A DNA stretch of 25,091 nucleotides. It comes from an uncultured Collinsella sp. Lineage in GTDB: Bacteria > Actinomycetota > Coriobacteriia > Coriobacteriales > Coriobacteriaceae. Of the stretch, positions 1 to 9,664 are shown piece by piece. Every line of letters begins with the position of its first letter. The first letter of the stretch is position 1. A program made the position numbers and the translations under genes. Location: positions 1 to 25,091 of the forward strand of contig CAUEMA010000024.1 of NCBI GenBank assembly GCA_959018755.1, written 5' to 3'. Below the pieces are notes generated by a model. That model saw nothing but the letters and a program-made list of their open reading frames with translations. It ran no database searches and was not told the origin of the DNA.

Positions 1-121
1 CGGAGTGTCCGCTATTTGCCGGCGGGGCCGGGGTGCCTGCCTTGTTTTGAGAAGTTCGCGGAGCCCACTTCTCAAAACAAGGCAGGCACCCCGGCCCCGC
101 CGGCAAATAGCGGACACTCCG
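1..121. repeat. Perfect 55-bp inverted repeat with 11-nt loop
   Basis: Positions 1-55 are the exact reverse complement of 67-121, with TCGCGGAGCCC (56-66) between them. The arm is far longer than an intrinsic terminator and has no U-tract. It lies about 30 bases past the stop codon of the LacI-family gene, so on the minus strand it would form the 3' end of that transcript. The left arm starts at the first base of the window, so the true palindrome may be longer. It could be a genuine long hairpin element or an assembly fold-back at a contig end; the sequence alone cannot separate the two. Confidence 0.85.
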
Positions 122-151
122 CATGCAATCTATGCAAACAAACAAGTACGC

Positions 152-1180
152 TTAGCTACATTCGGTAAGATCGAGCACGCTGCCCTTCACGATAAGCGCC
201 GGCTCCAGAACGACTTCTTCGGCACGTCTACCGCCCCTACCGGCAAGGCGCTTGGACATGCAGCCAAAAGCATGCTCCGCGAGGATACCAGGATCCTGCT
301 CAATCGCGGTCAGCGCCGGCTCAAAGAGAACGTCGGCGGCCGAGTTGTCGTAACTCACCACCGAAATGTCGCCCGGAATGCTCTTCCCCATCTCGTGTAA
401 GCGCTTGAGCAGACCAAGGGCAATGTTGTCCGAACTTGCGAACACAGCGGTGGCATCAGTTGCGAGCACCGCCTCCGAGGCCTCGTAGGCACTCGGAATG
501 TAGTACTCGCTCTCAAACTCCAAACGTGCGTCGATAGGCAGGCCAACCTCGCGCAGCGCGCGCTCATAGCCGGCAAGTCGCTTGCGACCTGTATTGGAAC
601 GGCGCGCGTTAACCAAGCAGGCAATGCGACAGTGACCCTGCTCGATCAGATAGCGGGTGGCCATGTAGCCACCCATCTCGTGGTCGAACATCACCTTGTC
701 GCACTCGAGCCCCTCAATGGCACGGTCGACCATCACGGCAGGGATAGGCAGATGGCTGACTTCTTCGCGCAGGGCGCGGTCGTCGGAGAACTCGTCGCCC
801 ACGACTAGGAAGACGCCATCAACGCCGCGCGTCACCAGCTGGCGCAGCAGCTCCAGATCGTCATCGGCGCTTCCGCCCGAGCTGGTAATAAAGAGTGCGT
901 AACCGTCCTCACGGCAGCGCTTTTCCAAACTGCCGGCGAGCGAGGCAAAAAAGCGGCTCTCGATGTTAGGGACGATAAGACCCAGCGTGCGCGACTCGCG
1001 CATGACCAAGCTACGCGCAATCTGGTTAGGAACATAGTGGTTGCGCGCCGCGACCTCTTTGATGAGCTTGCGGTTTTCTTCCGAGATGCGACAAGGCCGA
1101 TTATTGAGAACAAGCGAGACCGACGAGGGGGAAAGCCCCACCTCCTGGGCGATCTGCTTGAGGGTGACTTTGTTGGCCAT
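152..1180 (-). CDS. LacI-family transcriptional regulator
   Basis: This is a cytoplasmic sugar-responsive DNA-binding regulator of 342 residues, the usual LacI/GalR length. Residues 1-55 form the N-terminal helix-turn-helix (VTLKQIAQEVGLSPSSVSLVLNN) followed by the hinge helix (NQIARSL). The rest is a periplasmic-binding-protein-like effector domain that begins TLGLIVPNIESRFFA and contains GVDGVFLVV and ISVVSYDNS. The start is the ATG at 1180, preceded by AAGGAG; the same frame stays open far upstream, but that part only shadows murB on the other strand. The gene is divergent from murB and its effector cannot be named from sequence. A 10-bp palindrome with a central CG, CAATCGATTG at 1322-1331, lies in the divergent intergenic region and is a candidate operator. 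Confidence 0.93.
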   Translation of the reverse strand: MANKVTLKQIAQEVGLSPSSVSLVLNNRPCRISEENRKLIKEVAARNHYVPNQIARSLVMRESRTLGLIVPNIESRFFASLAGSLEKRCREDGYALFITSSGGSADDDLELLRQLVTRGVDGVFLVVGDEFSDDRALREEVSHLPIPAVMVDRAIEGLECDKVMFDHEMGGYMATRYLIEQGHCRIACLVNARRSNTGRKRLAGYERALREVGLPIDARLEFESEYYIPSAYEASEAVLATDATAVFASSDNIALGLLKRLHEMGKSIPGDISVVSYDNSAADVLFEPALTAIEQDPGILAEHAFGCMSKRLAGRGGRRAEEVVLEPALIVKGSVLDLTECS

Positions 1181-1321
1181 CTCGCTCCTTCCAGGTTTAC
1201 GCGCAATCTCTTGAAAGTATAGCGACTGCCCCTCTACCTCGGTGATAAACACTTTACCAATCCGGTGGACGGCTGTTTTATCGCCGCCAGCGCACCAAAT
1301 CCGTCCGGGTGGGGTATATTG

Positions 1322-1331
1322 CAATCGATTG
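1322..1331. promoter_or_regulatory. Candidate LacI-family operator palindrome
   Basis: CAATCGATTG is a perfect 10-bp palindrome with the central CpG typical of LacI-family operators. It sits 33 bp before the murB start codon in the region shared with the divergent LacI-family gene. The site is short and could occur by chance. Confidence 0.3.
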
Positions 1332-1363
1332 ATGACAACGACCACCAAAAGGCGGATATTCGT

Positions 1364-2326
1364 ATGCACGAGAACGACTTTTTTAACGAGGACCTGCTGT
1401 GCGCGCTTGCTGGCGTTGCCGGCGAGGACAACGTGCTGATGAGCGAGCCCATGCGCGAACACACCACGTTTAAGATCGGCGGCCCGGCTGACGTCTTTGT
1501 CACGCCCGATACCGAGCAGGGACTCGTCGCCACACTCGATACCTGCTATCGCTGCGATCTGCCACTCACCATCGTGGGCAACGGCTCCGACCTGCTTGTC
1601 GGCGACAAGGGCATCCGCGGCGTCGTCGTGGCGCTGGGCGAGGGCCTCTCCGACATCACCGTCGACGGCACGCACGTCACGGCGGCAGCCGGCGCCTTGC
1701 TTTCCGATGTCGCCGCGGCGGCAGCCGAGGCCGGTCTCACCGGCATGGAGCCCATCTCGGGCATCCCTGGATCGGTCGGCGGCGCCTGCTACATGAACGC
1801 CGGCGCCTACGGTGCCTGCATGGCCGATGTGCTGGGGTCTGTGCGCGTCTACAAGCCCGCCCGCATGCTCGACGACGGCACCCGCGGCAGCGGCAGCATC
1901 ATCGAGTTCGATGTCGACGAGCTCAATCTGGGCTATCGCAAGAGCCGCATCGCCGACGACGGCTTTATCGTACTTTCGGCCACCTTCAATCTCGCCCCGG
2001 GCAACTCCGCGATGATCAAGGCCGACATGGACGACTACCGCCAGCGCCGCGAGGACAAGCAGCCGCTCGATATGCCGAGTGCCGGCTCCACTTTCAAACG
2101 CCCCGAGGGCTACTTTGCCGGCAAGCTCATCATGGACGCCGGCCTGCGTGGCCACGCTGTCGGCGGCGCGCAGGTGAGCGAAAAGCACTGCGGCTTCATC
2201 GTCAACGCCGACCACGCCACCGCCGCCGACGTCGACGAACTCATCCGCGACATCCAAGCCAAAGTCAAAGACCAATTCGACGTAGACCTAGAACCCGAAG
2301 TCCACCGAGTAGGCGAATTCCTCTAA
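1364..2326 (+). CDS. murB: UDP-N-acetylenolpyruvoylglucosamine reductase MurB
   Basis: MurB is the cytoplasmic FAD enzyme that reduces UDP-GlcNAc-enolpyruvate with NADPH to UDP-MurNAc, the second committed step of peptidoglycan synthesis. The 320-residue protein shows the FAD-binding motif GNGSDLLV, the signature GIPGSVGGACYMNAGAYG, the AGSTFKRP motif with the likely catalytic Ser242, and the C-terminal LEPEVHRVG with Glu312. I chose the ATG at 1364, which follows AAAAGGCGG. The open frame reaches back to 1265, but that extension resembles nothing in the family. No other mur gene is adjacent. A hairpin terminator follows directly. Confidence 0.95.
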   Translation: MHENDFFNEDLLCALAGVAGEDNVLMSEPMREHTTFKIGGPADVFVTPDTEQGLVATLDTCYRCDLPLTIVGNGSDLLVGDKGIRGVVVALGEGLSDITVDGTHVTAAAGALLSDVAAAAAEAGLTGMEPISGIPGSVGGACYMNAGAYGACMADVLGSVRVYKPARMLDDGTRGSGSIIEFDVDELNLGYRKSRIADDGFIVLSATFNLAPGNSAMIKADMDDYRQRREDKQPLDMPSAGSTFKRPEGYFAGKLIMDAGLRGHAVGGAQVSEKHCGFIVNADHATAADVDELIRDIQAKVKDQFDVDLEPEVHRVGEFL

Positions 2327-2331
2327 CAAAG

Positions 2332-2351
2332 AAGGCCCCGAAAGGGGCTTT
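2332..2351 (+). terminator. Intrinsic terminator after murB
   Basis: AAGGCCCC and GGGGCTTT pair around a GAAA tetraloop six bases after the murB stop. The following T-run is short (CTTTC), so termination may be partial. Confidence 0.75.
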
Positions 2352-2403
2352 CACCATATTTATTCAGACAACCAGTCCGGTGTGTCGTGCTCTGAACCCG
2401 GAA

Positions 2404-2534
2404 GGTCCCGGGCCGCCCGCGCGGCATAAGGTTGATCGCGAGTTCCGCACGAGTCGGAGAGCACTTAATGTGCTCTCCGTGCGAGCAGGACTGTCCGAGC
2501 AGGCAACCTTATGCCGCGCGGGCGGCCCGGGACC
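2404..2534 (+). repeat. Palindromic element copy A: 69-nt conserved core in 31-bp perfect arms
   Basis: Left arm 2404-2434 is the exact reverse complement of right arm 2504-2534. The enclosed 69-nt core (2435-2503) matches, at about 50 of 69 positions, the reverse complement of the 69-nt core at 24955-25023. Identical blocks are ATCGCGAGTTCCGCACG, AGCACTTAATGTG, GCAGGACTGT and GAGCAGG. The arms are unrelated between copies. Within the core, GGAGAGCAC and GTGCTCTCC pair around the conserved TTAAT loop, with CGCAC/GTGCG pairing outside. It lies 20 bases beyond the stop of the 2554-3753 gene and about 50 bases beyond the murB terminator, so any RNA from either side would fold into it. Confidence 0.85.
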
Positions 2535-2553
2535 AACCAGCTTCAAACCGCAG

Positions 2554-3753
2554 CTACGACAGCACGACGCCGCCGAGCCAGCCCCAACGCACGCCCGAAC
2601 CGCCGCCAAAGAAGCTGATAAACGAATCGAGCGATTTAGACGTGATAGCGCCCTGGTTGCTCATGACGATGCCGCCGCCAACATAGATACCGACATGACC
2701 ATATAGTCGGCCCGCGATGCCCGTCGTGGGATGCGAGGAATCGGCAACGATCATGCCGACCTTTAGCGCCGAACGATCGGCACTATAGCACCACGCGTTA
2801 AACATGTCGCACGCATTACCACCAAAGTAGCCCACTCCTGCGTTGCGGAAGACGTTGGTAACCCAAGCGGCGCACCAGCCCAAACCGGGCGAGGGAGTGG
2901 AGTAGCACGCATTAACCACGGCCTGTTGTTTGCCCGTACCCACATTTTGCTGCGGTGCACCAGAAGCATGGGAGCCGCCGCTCGAGGTCGAGTTGTTCTT
3001 GTTCGAAGCAGCTGCGGCAGCGGCGGCTTCCTGAGCCTTCCTCGCCGCCTCCTCGGCCTGCGTGGCCGCGAGAACCTCGGCATCACGCTGAGCCATGAGC
3101 TCCTTGACGTCGTCGGAAAGACCGCTCAGCACGGCCTGGACTTCTTGCTGCTTGGTCTGCATGTCCTGCATCTGAGCAGTCTGCTGGTCCTTGAGCTTCT
3201 CCAAGTCGGCCTTCTGCGACTCGAGCTCGGTCTTTTGCGCATCGAGCTCTTCCTGGATAGTCTGAATGTCCTCGATGGCGTCACGGTCGCTCTTGTTGAT
3301 CTTCTCAACATAGTGCGCATTGGCGACGAGCTCCTCAAACGAACCCGAGGCGAGCAGCAGCGACAGGATGTTGGTACCGCCCGACTTATAGCTGGCGGAA
3401 ACGCGATCGGAAAGATCGTCGCGCTTCTTTTTGAGCTCGGCCTTCTTTTCGTCAATCTGCGTCTGCGTATCGTCAATCTGGCCCTGTACGCCCTCGATAT
3501 CGCTGAGAGTCTGGGCGTTCTTGTTGGCCAGCGCCGCGTATTCGCCCGCAATGCTATCGAGCTGAGCCTGGACCTCGTCGAGCTGGGCCTGGGCCGCATT
3601 GAGCTTGTCGGTGGTTTCCTTGGTGGCCTCCGCCGCACGGGCGCGAGCGGGCAGACCAAAAAGAACGGCTGCAGAAGCGGCGCCGAATAAAGCCTTGAGG
3701 GCGGTGCGGCGCGAGAGCTCCTGGGAAAGGATGGGATCGCTGTTTGGTGACAT
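2554..3753 (-). CDS. Tat-exported coiled-coil NlpC/P60- or CHAP-like cell-wall hydrolase
   Basis: This is a predicted secreted peptidoglycan hydrolase of 399 residues. The N-terminus carries twin arginines (SRRTALKAL, residues 14-22), a hydrophobic stretch and PARARA, fitting a Tat signal peptide. Residues about 45-245 are heptad-rich, Gln/Glu/Asp/Lys-rich coiled coil like the PcsB/CwlO regulatory region. An Ala- and Ser/Gly-rich linker follows (about 245-280). The C-terminal domain has the probable catalytic Cys294 in GLGWCAAWV and His353 in YGHVGIYVG, which suits a cysteine peptidase or amidase of the NlpC/P60 or CHAP group; I cannot decide between these. Such proteins usually cleave peptide cross-links during division under FtsEX control, but no ftsEX is in view. 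The ATG at 3753 follows GGAG. Confidence 0.88.
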   Translation of the reverse strand: MSPNSDPILSQELSRRTALKALFGAASAAVLFGLPARARAAEATKETTDKLNAAQAQLDEVQAQLDSIAGEYAALANKNAQTLSDIEGVQGQIDDTQTQIDEKKAELKKKRDDLSDRVSASYKSGGTNILSLLLASGSFEELVANAHYVEKINKSDRDAIEDIQTIQEELDAQKTELESQKADLEKLKDQQTAQMQDMQTKQQEVQAVLSGLSDDVKELMAQRDAEVLAATQAEEAARKAQEAAAAAAASNKNNSTSSGGSHASGAPQQNVGTGKQQAVVNACYSTPSPGLGWCAAWVTNVFRNAGVGYFGGNACDMFNAWCYSADRSALKVGMIVADSSHPTTGIAGRLYGHVGIYVGGGIVMSNQGAITSKSLDSFISFFGGGSGVRWGWLGGVVLS

Positions 3754-3797
3754 ATGTACTCCGTTACATGTTTATTTATATGTCGCTCAACTCATAC

Positions 3798-3825
3798 ATA
3801 TTAGCGTACATACGGCGCGTCCCAA
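3798..3825 (-). promoter_or_regulatory. Candidate sigma-70-type promoter for the cell-wall hydrolase gene
   Basis: Read on the minus strand, TTGGGA (3825-3820) and TAATAT (3803-3798) are separated by 16 bases, about 45 bases before the start codon at 3753. The rest of the 265-base divergent region up to galE shows no gene. Confidence 0.45.
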
Positions 3826-3975
3826 CGATTTCCACGAACGGCAGGAAACCGTATGGTCGACGGCTCGTATGCAAACGTCAAAGTCGAGGTTATGCCCACG
3901 CAGCATTTCTATAAGTACGTTAACATGCTCCTCTGCTTTTCCTACAGCGCACGATTTGGGCGTCCCCGCCTGCGC

Positions 3976-3981
3976 TATACT
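3976..3981 (+). promoter_or_regulatory. Candidate -10 box of galE
   Basis: TATACT lies 38 bases before the galE ATG. No convincing -35 hexamer is visible at the right spacing, so this is a partial promoter call. Confidence 0.35.
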
Positions 3982-4018
3982 CCCCTAAAGAAGTGTTCCT
4001 GATTCGATAGGAGACTAC

Positions 4019-5080
4019 ATGTCCAAAGCACTCGACCCCAAAGACACCTGCGTCCTCGTTACCGGCGGCGCCGGCTTTATCGGCTCGCACACCGTCGTTC
4101 AGCTGCTCGAGGGTGGCTACCAGGTCGTCATCGTCGATGATCTCTCCAACTCCAGCGCCGTCGCCGTCGACCGCGTCAAGACCATCGTGGGCGACGAGGC
4201 CGCCAAGAACCTCACCTTCTACGAGGCCAACGTGCTCGACCGCGAGGCCATGAACAAGATCTTCGACACCCATCAGATCGACCGCGTCATCCACTTCGCC
4301 GGCTTTAAGGCCGTCGGCGAGTCGGTGAGCAAGCCCGTCGAGTACTATCACAACAACATCGAGAACACCCTGGTGCTCGTCGACGTCATGCGCAACCATG
4401 GCTGCAAGTCCATCATCTTCTCGAGCTCCTCGACCGTCTACGGCGATCCGGACAACCCGCCCGTCACCGAGGAAGACCCCAAGAAGCCCGCAACCAACCC
4501 CTATGGCTGGACCAAGTGGATGATTGAGCAGATCCTTATGGACGTTCACACCGCAGACCCCGAGTGGGACGTTGTGCTGCTCCGCTACTTCAATCCCATC
4601 GGCGCCCATCCGTCGGGCCTGATCGGCGAGGACCCCAAGGGTATCCCCAACAACCTGGTGCCCTATGTCGCGCAGGTTGCCGTGGGTAAGCTCGAGGCCG
4701 TTCAGGTCTTCGGCAATGACTACCCCACCCCCGACGGTACCGGCGTGCGCGACTATATCCACGTTTGTGACCTGGCCTCGGGCCACGTTGCCGCCCTCAA
4801 CTGGATGAACGGCAAGACCGGCGTCGAGATCTTTAACCTGGGCACCGGCACCGGTACCTCGGTACTCGAGGTCGTCGCCGCCTTCTCCAAGGCTTGTGGC
4901 AAGGAGCTGCCCTACGTGATCCGCGAGCGCCGCGCCGGCGACATCGCTGCCAACTGGTGCGATGCCTCCAAGGCCGAGCGCATGATGGGCTGGAAGGCCC
5001 AGTACGACATCGCGGACATGTGCCGCGATAGCTGGAACTGGCAGAGCCACAACCCCAACGGCTTCGCCGACGCCGAGTAG
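4019..5080 (+). CDS. galE: UDP-glucose 4-epimerase GalE
   Basis: GalE interconverts UDP-glucose and UDP-galactose in the Leloir pathway and supplies UDP-galactose for surface glycans. The 353-residue protein is an extended short-chain dehydrogenase. It has the NAD-binding GGAGFIGSH near the N-terminus, the SSSSTVYG strand with the catalytic Ser/Thr, the YxxxK pair Tyr162/Lys166 in NPYGWTKWM, and the GalE-specific RYFNPIGAHPSG. The ATG at 4019 follows AGGAG. No galK or galT is adjacent; the gene stands alone between a divergent cell-wall hydrolase gene and its own strong terminator, so it looks monocistronic. Confidence 0.96.
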   Translation: MSKALDPKDTCVLVTGGAGFIGSHTVVQLLEGGYQVVIVDDLSNSSAVAVDRVKTIVGDEAAKNLTFYEANVLDREAMNKIFDTHQIDRVIHFAGFKAVGESVSKPVEYYHNNIENTLVLVDVMRNHGCKSIIFSSSSTVYGDPDNPPVTEEDPKKPATNPYGWTKWMIEQILMDVHTADPEWDVVLLRYFNPIGAHPSGLIGEDPKGIPNNLVPYVAQVAVGKLEAVQVFGNDYPTPDGTGVRDYIHVCDLASGHVAALNWMNGKTGVEIFNLGTGTGTSVLEVVAAFSKACGKELPYVIRERRAGDIAANWCDASKAERMMGWKAQYDIADMCRDSWNWQSHNPNGFADAE

Positions 5081-5102
5081 CAAAAACCTACATACCGTTC
5101 TT

Positions 5103-5136
5103 GCCCCGATCTCACGTTGTGAGGTCGGGGCTTTTT
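5103..5136 (+). terminator. Intrinsic terminator after galE
   Basis: GCCCCGATCTCAC pairs with GTGAGGTCGGGGC (one G-U pair) around a 3-nt loop, followed by five T. It lies 22 bases after the galE stop. Confidence 0.92.
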
Positions 5137-5189
5137 CATAGCATGTAGCCATTCGCCGAAAATCGACCAACTTTTTTATCTTGCCTGTA

Positions 5190-5215
5190 CATGTTTAAAC
5201 AACATGTTTTACAAT
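5190..5215 (+). promoter_or_regulatory. Candidate malQ promoter with overlapping operator
   Basis: ACATGTT and AACATGT form a 7-bp inverted repeat around TAAAC (about 5190-5208), immediately upstream of the -10-like TACAAT (5210-5215). No good -35 is visible, which suits an activator-dependent or repressed promoter. The GTTTAAACAA inside (5193-5202) is the reverse complement of the TTGTTTAAAC found twice upstream of the PTS gene. Confidence 0.4.
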
Positions 5216-5288
5216 AGGCGTGTCGAATCAGAACATCGGAGGCGGACTGCACACCCATCGGCAGGCCGACCCCACAACAAGAAGGTTG

Positions 5289-6806
5289 GTGAGCGCATTC
5301 ATGGAGCGTGCAAGCGGCGTCCTCATGCCCGTCTCATCTCTGCCCGGACCATACGGAATCGGCGGCTTTGGCTGGAATGCCTACGACTTCGTCGATTTTC
5401 TCGCCTCGTGCAAACAACATTACTGGCAGATTCTGCCCCTTACGACGACCAGCTATGGCGATTCGCCCTATCAGTCGTTCTCGGCCCGCGCAGGCAACCC
5501 CAACTTTATCGACTTTGCCGAGCTTATCGAGGCAGGGTATCTGGAGCAGCACGATATCGATGGTGTGTATCTGGGATCCGACCCCAGCAATGTCGACTAC
5601 GGCGCTATCTTTGGCGGTCGCCGTCAGATTCTCGACCGCGCCGCTGAGCGCTTTGCTGCCGACAAGCCGGCCGATTTTGATGACTTTATCCAGGCCAACG
5701 AGGACTGGCTCATCCCCTACTGTGAGTTCATGACCGTCAAAGAGGAGTGCGGTCTCAAGGCGTTTTGGGAGTGGCCCGCGGAGCTCCGTACCCGCGGCGA
5801 GGCTTCCGCCAAGGTCTGCGCCGACCATCCGGCGCGTATGCTCTACCACCAGATGACGCAGTACTTCTTCGATCGCCAGTGGAGCCGCCTCAAGGCCTAT
5901 GCCAATGAACGCGACATCCTGATCATCGGCGACCTGCCCATCTACGTCTCGCGTGACTCCGTCGAAATGTGGGCGACACCTGAGCTCTTTAAGATCGACG
6001 CCGCCGGCAATCCCGCAAGCGTCGCCGGCACGCCGCCCGACCAGTTCTCGGCCACCGGCCAGTACTGGGGCAACCCCATCTACGACTGGGACGCCATGGA
6101 GTCCGACGGCTTTTCCTGGTGGGAAGGCCGCATTCGCGCCGCCCTCGACATGTACGACGTCATCCGCCTGGATCACTTCCGCGGCTTCGAGGCCTATTGG
6201 GAGGTGCCGTTCTCCTCGCCCGATTCGTCCTACGGTTCGTGGACGCAGGGGCCCGGCCTCAAGTTCTTCAAGACGCTCGCGGAAAAGCTCGGCACGCTGC
6301 CCATCATCGCCGAGGACCTGGGCTTCCTCACCCCCGGCGTCATCGATATGCGCGACAACTCGGGCTTCCCCGGCATGAAGATCCTGCAGTTTGCCTTTGA
6401 GGGCGCCAACTCGTACTACCTGCCGCACAACTACATTGCCAACACCGTCGCCTACGTGGGCACCCACGACAACGAGACGGCACGCGGCTGGTTTGAAGGA
6501 ACGGCTACCCCGCGTCAGCGCGAGCAGGCAGCCCTGTACACCCATCAGCAGGCCGGCGAGTCCATGGCCGACGCACTCAATCGCACCATCGCCGCCAGCG
6601 TGAGCGACACGTGCATCTACACCATGCAGGACCTGCTCAACTTGGGCAACGAGGCGCGCATCAACACCCCTGCCACGTTGGGCGGCAACTGGACCTGGCG
6701 CATGCTCGACGGCGCCATCACCCGCGAGCTCGAGCACAAACTCACCGACTGGACCGAGACCTACTTCCGCATCCCGTCGGAAGCCGAAATCGAGCTTCCT
6801 CAATAG
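5289..6806 (+). CDS. malQ: 4-alpha-glucanotransferase MalQ (GH77)
   Basis: MalQ is the cytoplasmic amylomaltase that moves glucan chains between maltodextrins, releasing glucose and lengthening chains for phosphorylase. The GH77 catalytic triad is visible: nucleophile Asp295 in RLDHFRGF, acid/base Glu342 in IAEDLG, and Asp394 in THDNE. Their spacing (47 and 52 residues) is close to that I recall for E. coli MalQ. At 505 residues it is the usual bacterial short form. The frame is open from a GTG at 5220, but a -10-like TACAAT at 5210-5215 would place the transcript start there. I therefore prefer the GTG at 5289, which follows AAGAAGG; the ATG at 5301 is the other option. glgP follows, so the two act in series. 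Confidence 0.93.
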   Translation: MSAFMERASGVLMPVSSLPGPYGIGGFGWNAYDFVDFLASCKQHYWQILPLTTTSYGDSPYQSFSARAGNPNFIDFAELIEAGYLEQHDIDGVYLGSDPSNVDYGAIFGGRRQILDRAAERFAADKPADFDDFIQANEDWLIPYCEFMTVKEECGLKAFWEWPAELRTRGEASAKVCADHPARMLYHQMTQYFFDRQWSRLKAYANERDILIIGDLPIYVSRDSVEMWATPELFKIDAAGNPASVAGTPPDQFSATGQYWGNPIYDWDAMESDGFSWWEGRIRAALDMYDVIRLDHFRGFEAYWEVPFSSPDSSYGSWTQGPGLKFFKTLAEKLGTLPIIAEDLGFLTPGVIDMRDNSGFPGMKILQFAFEGANSYYLPHNYIANTVAYVGTHDNETARGWFEGTATPRQREQAALYTHQQAGESMADALNRTIAASVSDTCIYTMQDLLNLGNEARINTPATLGGNWTWRMLDGAITRELEHKLTDWTETYFRIPSEAEIELPQ

Positions 6807-6859
6807 GAGCTACCGCGCCCGACCCGACCCCACCCCACCGTGCGGACGCGACCGCTTTT

Positions 6860-6901
6860 CCCGCGCGAGGCCACCCCAATCCCCTCGCGCGGGCTTCTTT
6901 T
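6860..6901 (+). terminator. Hairpin with T-run between malQ and glgP
   Basis: CCCGCGCGAGG (6860-6870) pairs perfectly with CCTCGCGCGGG (6883-6893), followed by CTTCTTTT. It ends 40 bases before the glgP start, so it may end the malQ transcript or only reduce read-through into glgP. Confidence 0.75.
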
Positions 6902-6940
6902 GAATTTCTGACATGTCGTCAACTCACCACAGGAGGAAAC

Positions 6941-9208
<2,268 letters not shown>

Positions 9209-9235
9209 CTCATTCTCCTTACCCATCCTCTTGAG

Positions 9236-9268
9236 AAACGGAGTCGTTGCAACACGGCTCCGTTTTTT
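9236..9268 (+). terminator. Intrinsic terminator after glgP
   Basis: AAACGGAG (9236-9243) pairs with CTCCGTTT (9258-9265), and the hairpin runs into six T. It lies 28 bases after the glgP stop. Confidence 0.85.
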
Positions 9269-9308
9269 GTGCCCGCACGTTACCCTGTGATCCGACTCGG
9301 CCAAACAA

Positions 9309-9524
9309 TCTCGATCCGTAGCAATTACTCAACCAAAACGGTCCCAGCCGTTACAGATTGAGACATACCGGCCCCTCCCCTTGGGTTTATCTCAATCTGT
9401 AACATCTAGCAGGTGTAATTCGCCTTTGGTGTTACAGATTTAGATGAAATGGTTAGCTCAGCGGAACCGTCTCGATCTGTAACATCTAACGTCCGAAATC
9501 GGCCCTATCCGTTACAGATCGAGA
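9309..9524. repeat. Array of six alternating inverted 14-bp motifs with unique 25-27-bp spacers
   Basis: The motif GTTACAGATYGAGA and its reverse complement alternate: minus 9309-9322 (two mismatches), plus 9350-9363, minus 9390-9403, plus 9431-9444 (one mismatch), minus 9470-9483, plus 9511-9524. Starts are 41, 40, 41, 39 and 41 bases apart. The five intervals of 25-27 bases share no obvious sequence. Copies two and three are perfect complements, as are copies five and six, and the variable base (T or C) matches within each of these pairs. With the two flanking terminators this accounts for the 456-base convergent gap between glgP and the ABC operon. Confidence 0.9.
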
Positions 9525-9554
9525 CAAACGACCGGTCAGACAGTCCCAACACAA

Positions 9555-9596
9555 AGAAAGGCTCCCCTCTCGCCCAGTGGACGGGAGGGGAGCCTT
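9555..9596 (-). terminator. Intrinsic terminator of the sugar ABC operon
   Basis: Read on the minus strand, AAGGCTCCCCTC pairs with GAGGGGAGCCTT, followed by the T-rich TTTCTTTG. It lies about 70 bases beyond the ATPase stop at 9665. Confidence 0.85.
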
Positions 9597-9664
9597 ATAT
9601 GTGACCGCGGCAAAAGGATGGCAAAGCCGCAGTCGCCCAAAGGGAGGGCCTGGATGCACCGGGC

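Noticed and set aside
152..2275. A 707-codon minus-strand open frame covering the LacI gene and the whole of murB
   Set aside because: Only the part from 1180 to 152 is LacI-family protein. The rest is antisense to murB and has the Ala/Val/Gly/Asp-rich composition of a GC-rich shadow frame.
2380..2706. Small plus-strand frame through palindromic element A
   Set aside because: It contains both arms of the palindrome and runs into the 3' end of the hydrolase gene on the opposite strand; it has no ribosome site.
3920..5170. Long minus-strand frame antisense to galE
   Set aside because: galE on the plus strand has complete motifs and a ribosome site; the antisense frame has none and is low in complexity.
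6611..6940. Upstream extension of the glgP frame
   Set aside because: It overlaps malQ in another frame, reads as His/Arg-rich shadow, and the ATG at 6941 has a near-perfect AGGAGG.
9309..9524. CRISPR array
   Set aside because: Repeats are only 14 bp, alternate in orientation and no cas genes are nearby. The regular spacing is reported instead as a separate repeat array.
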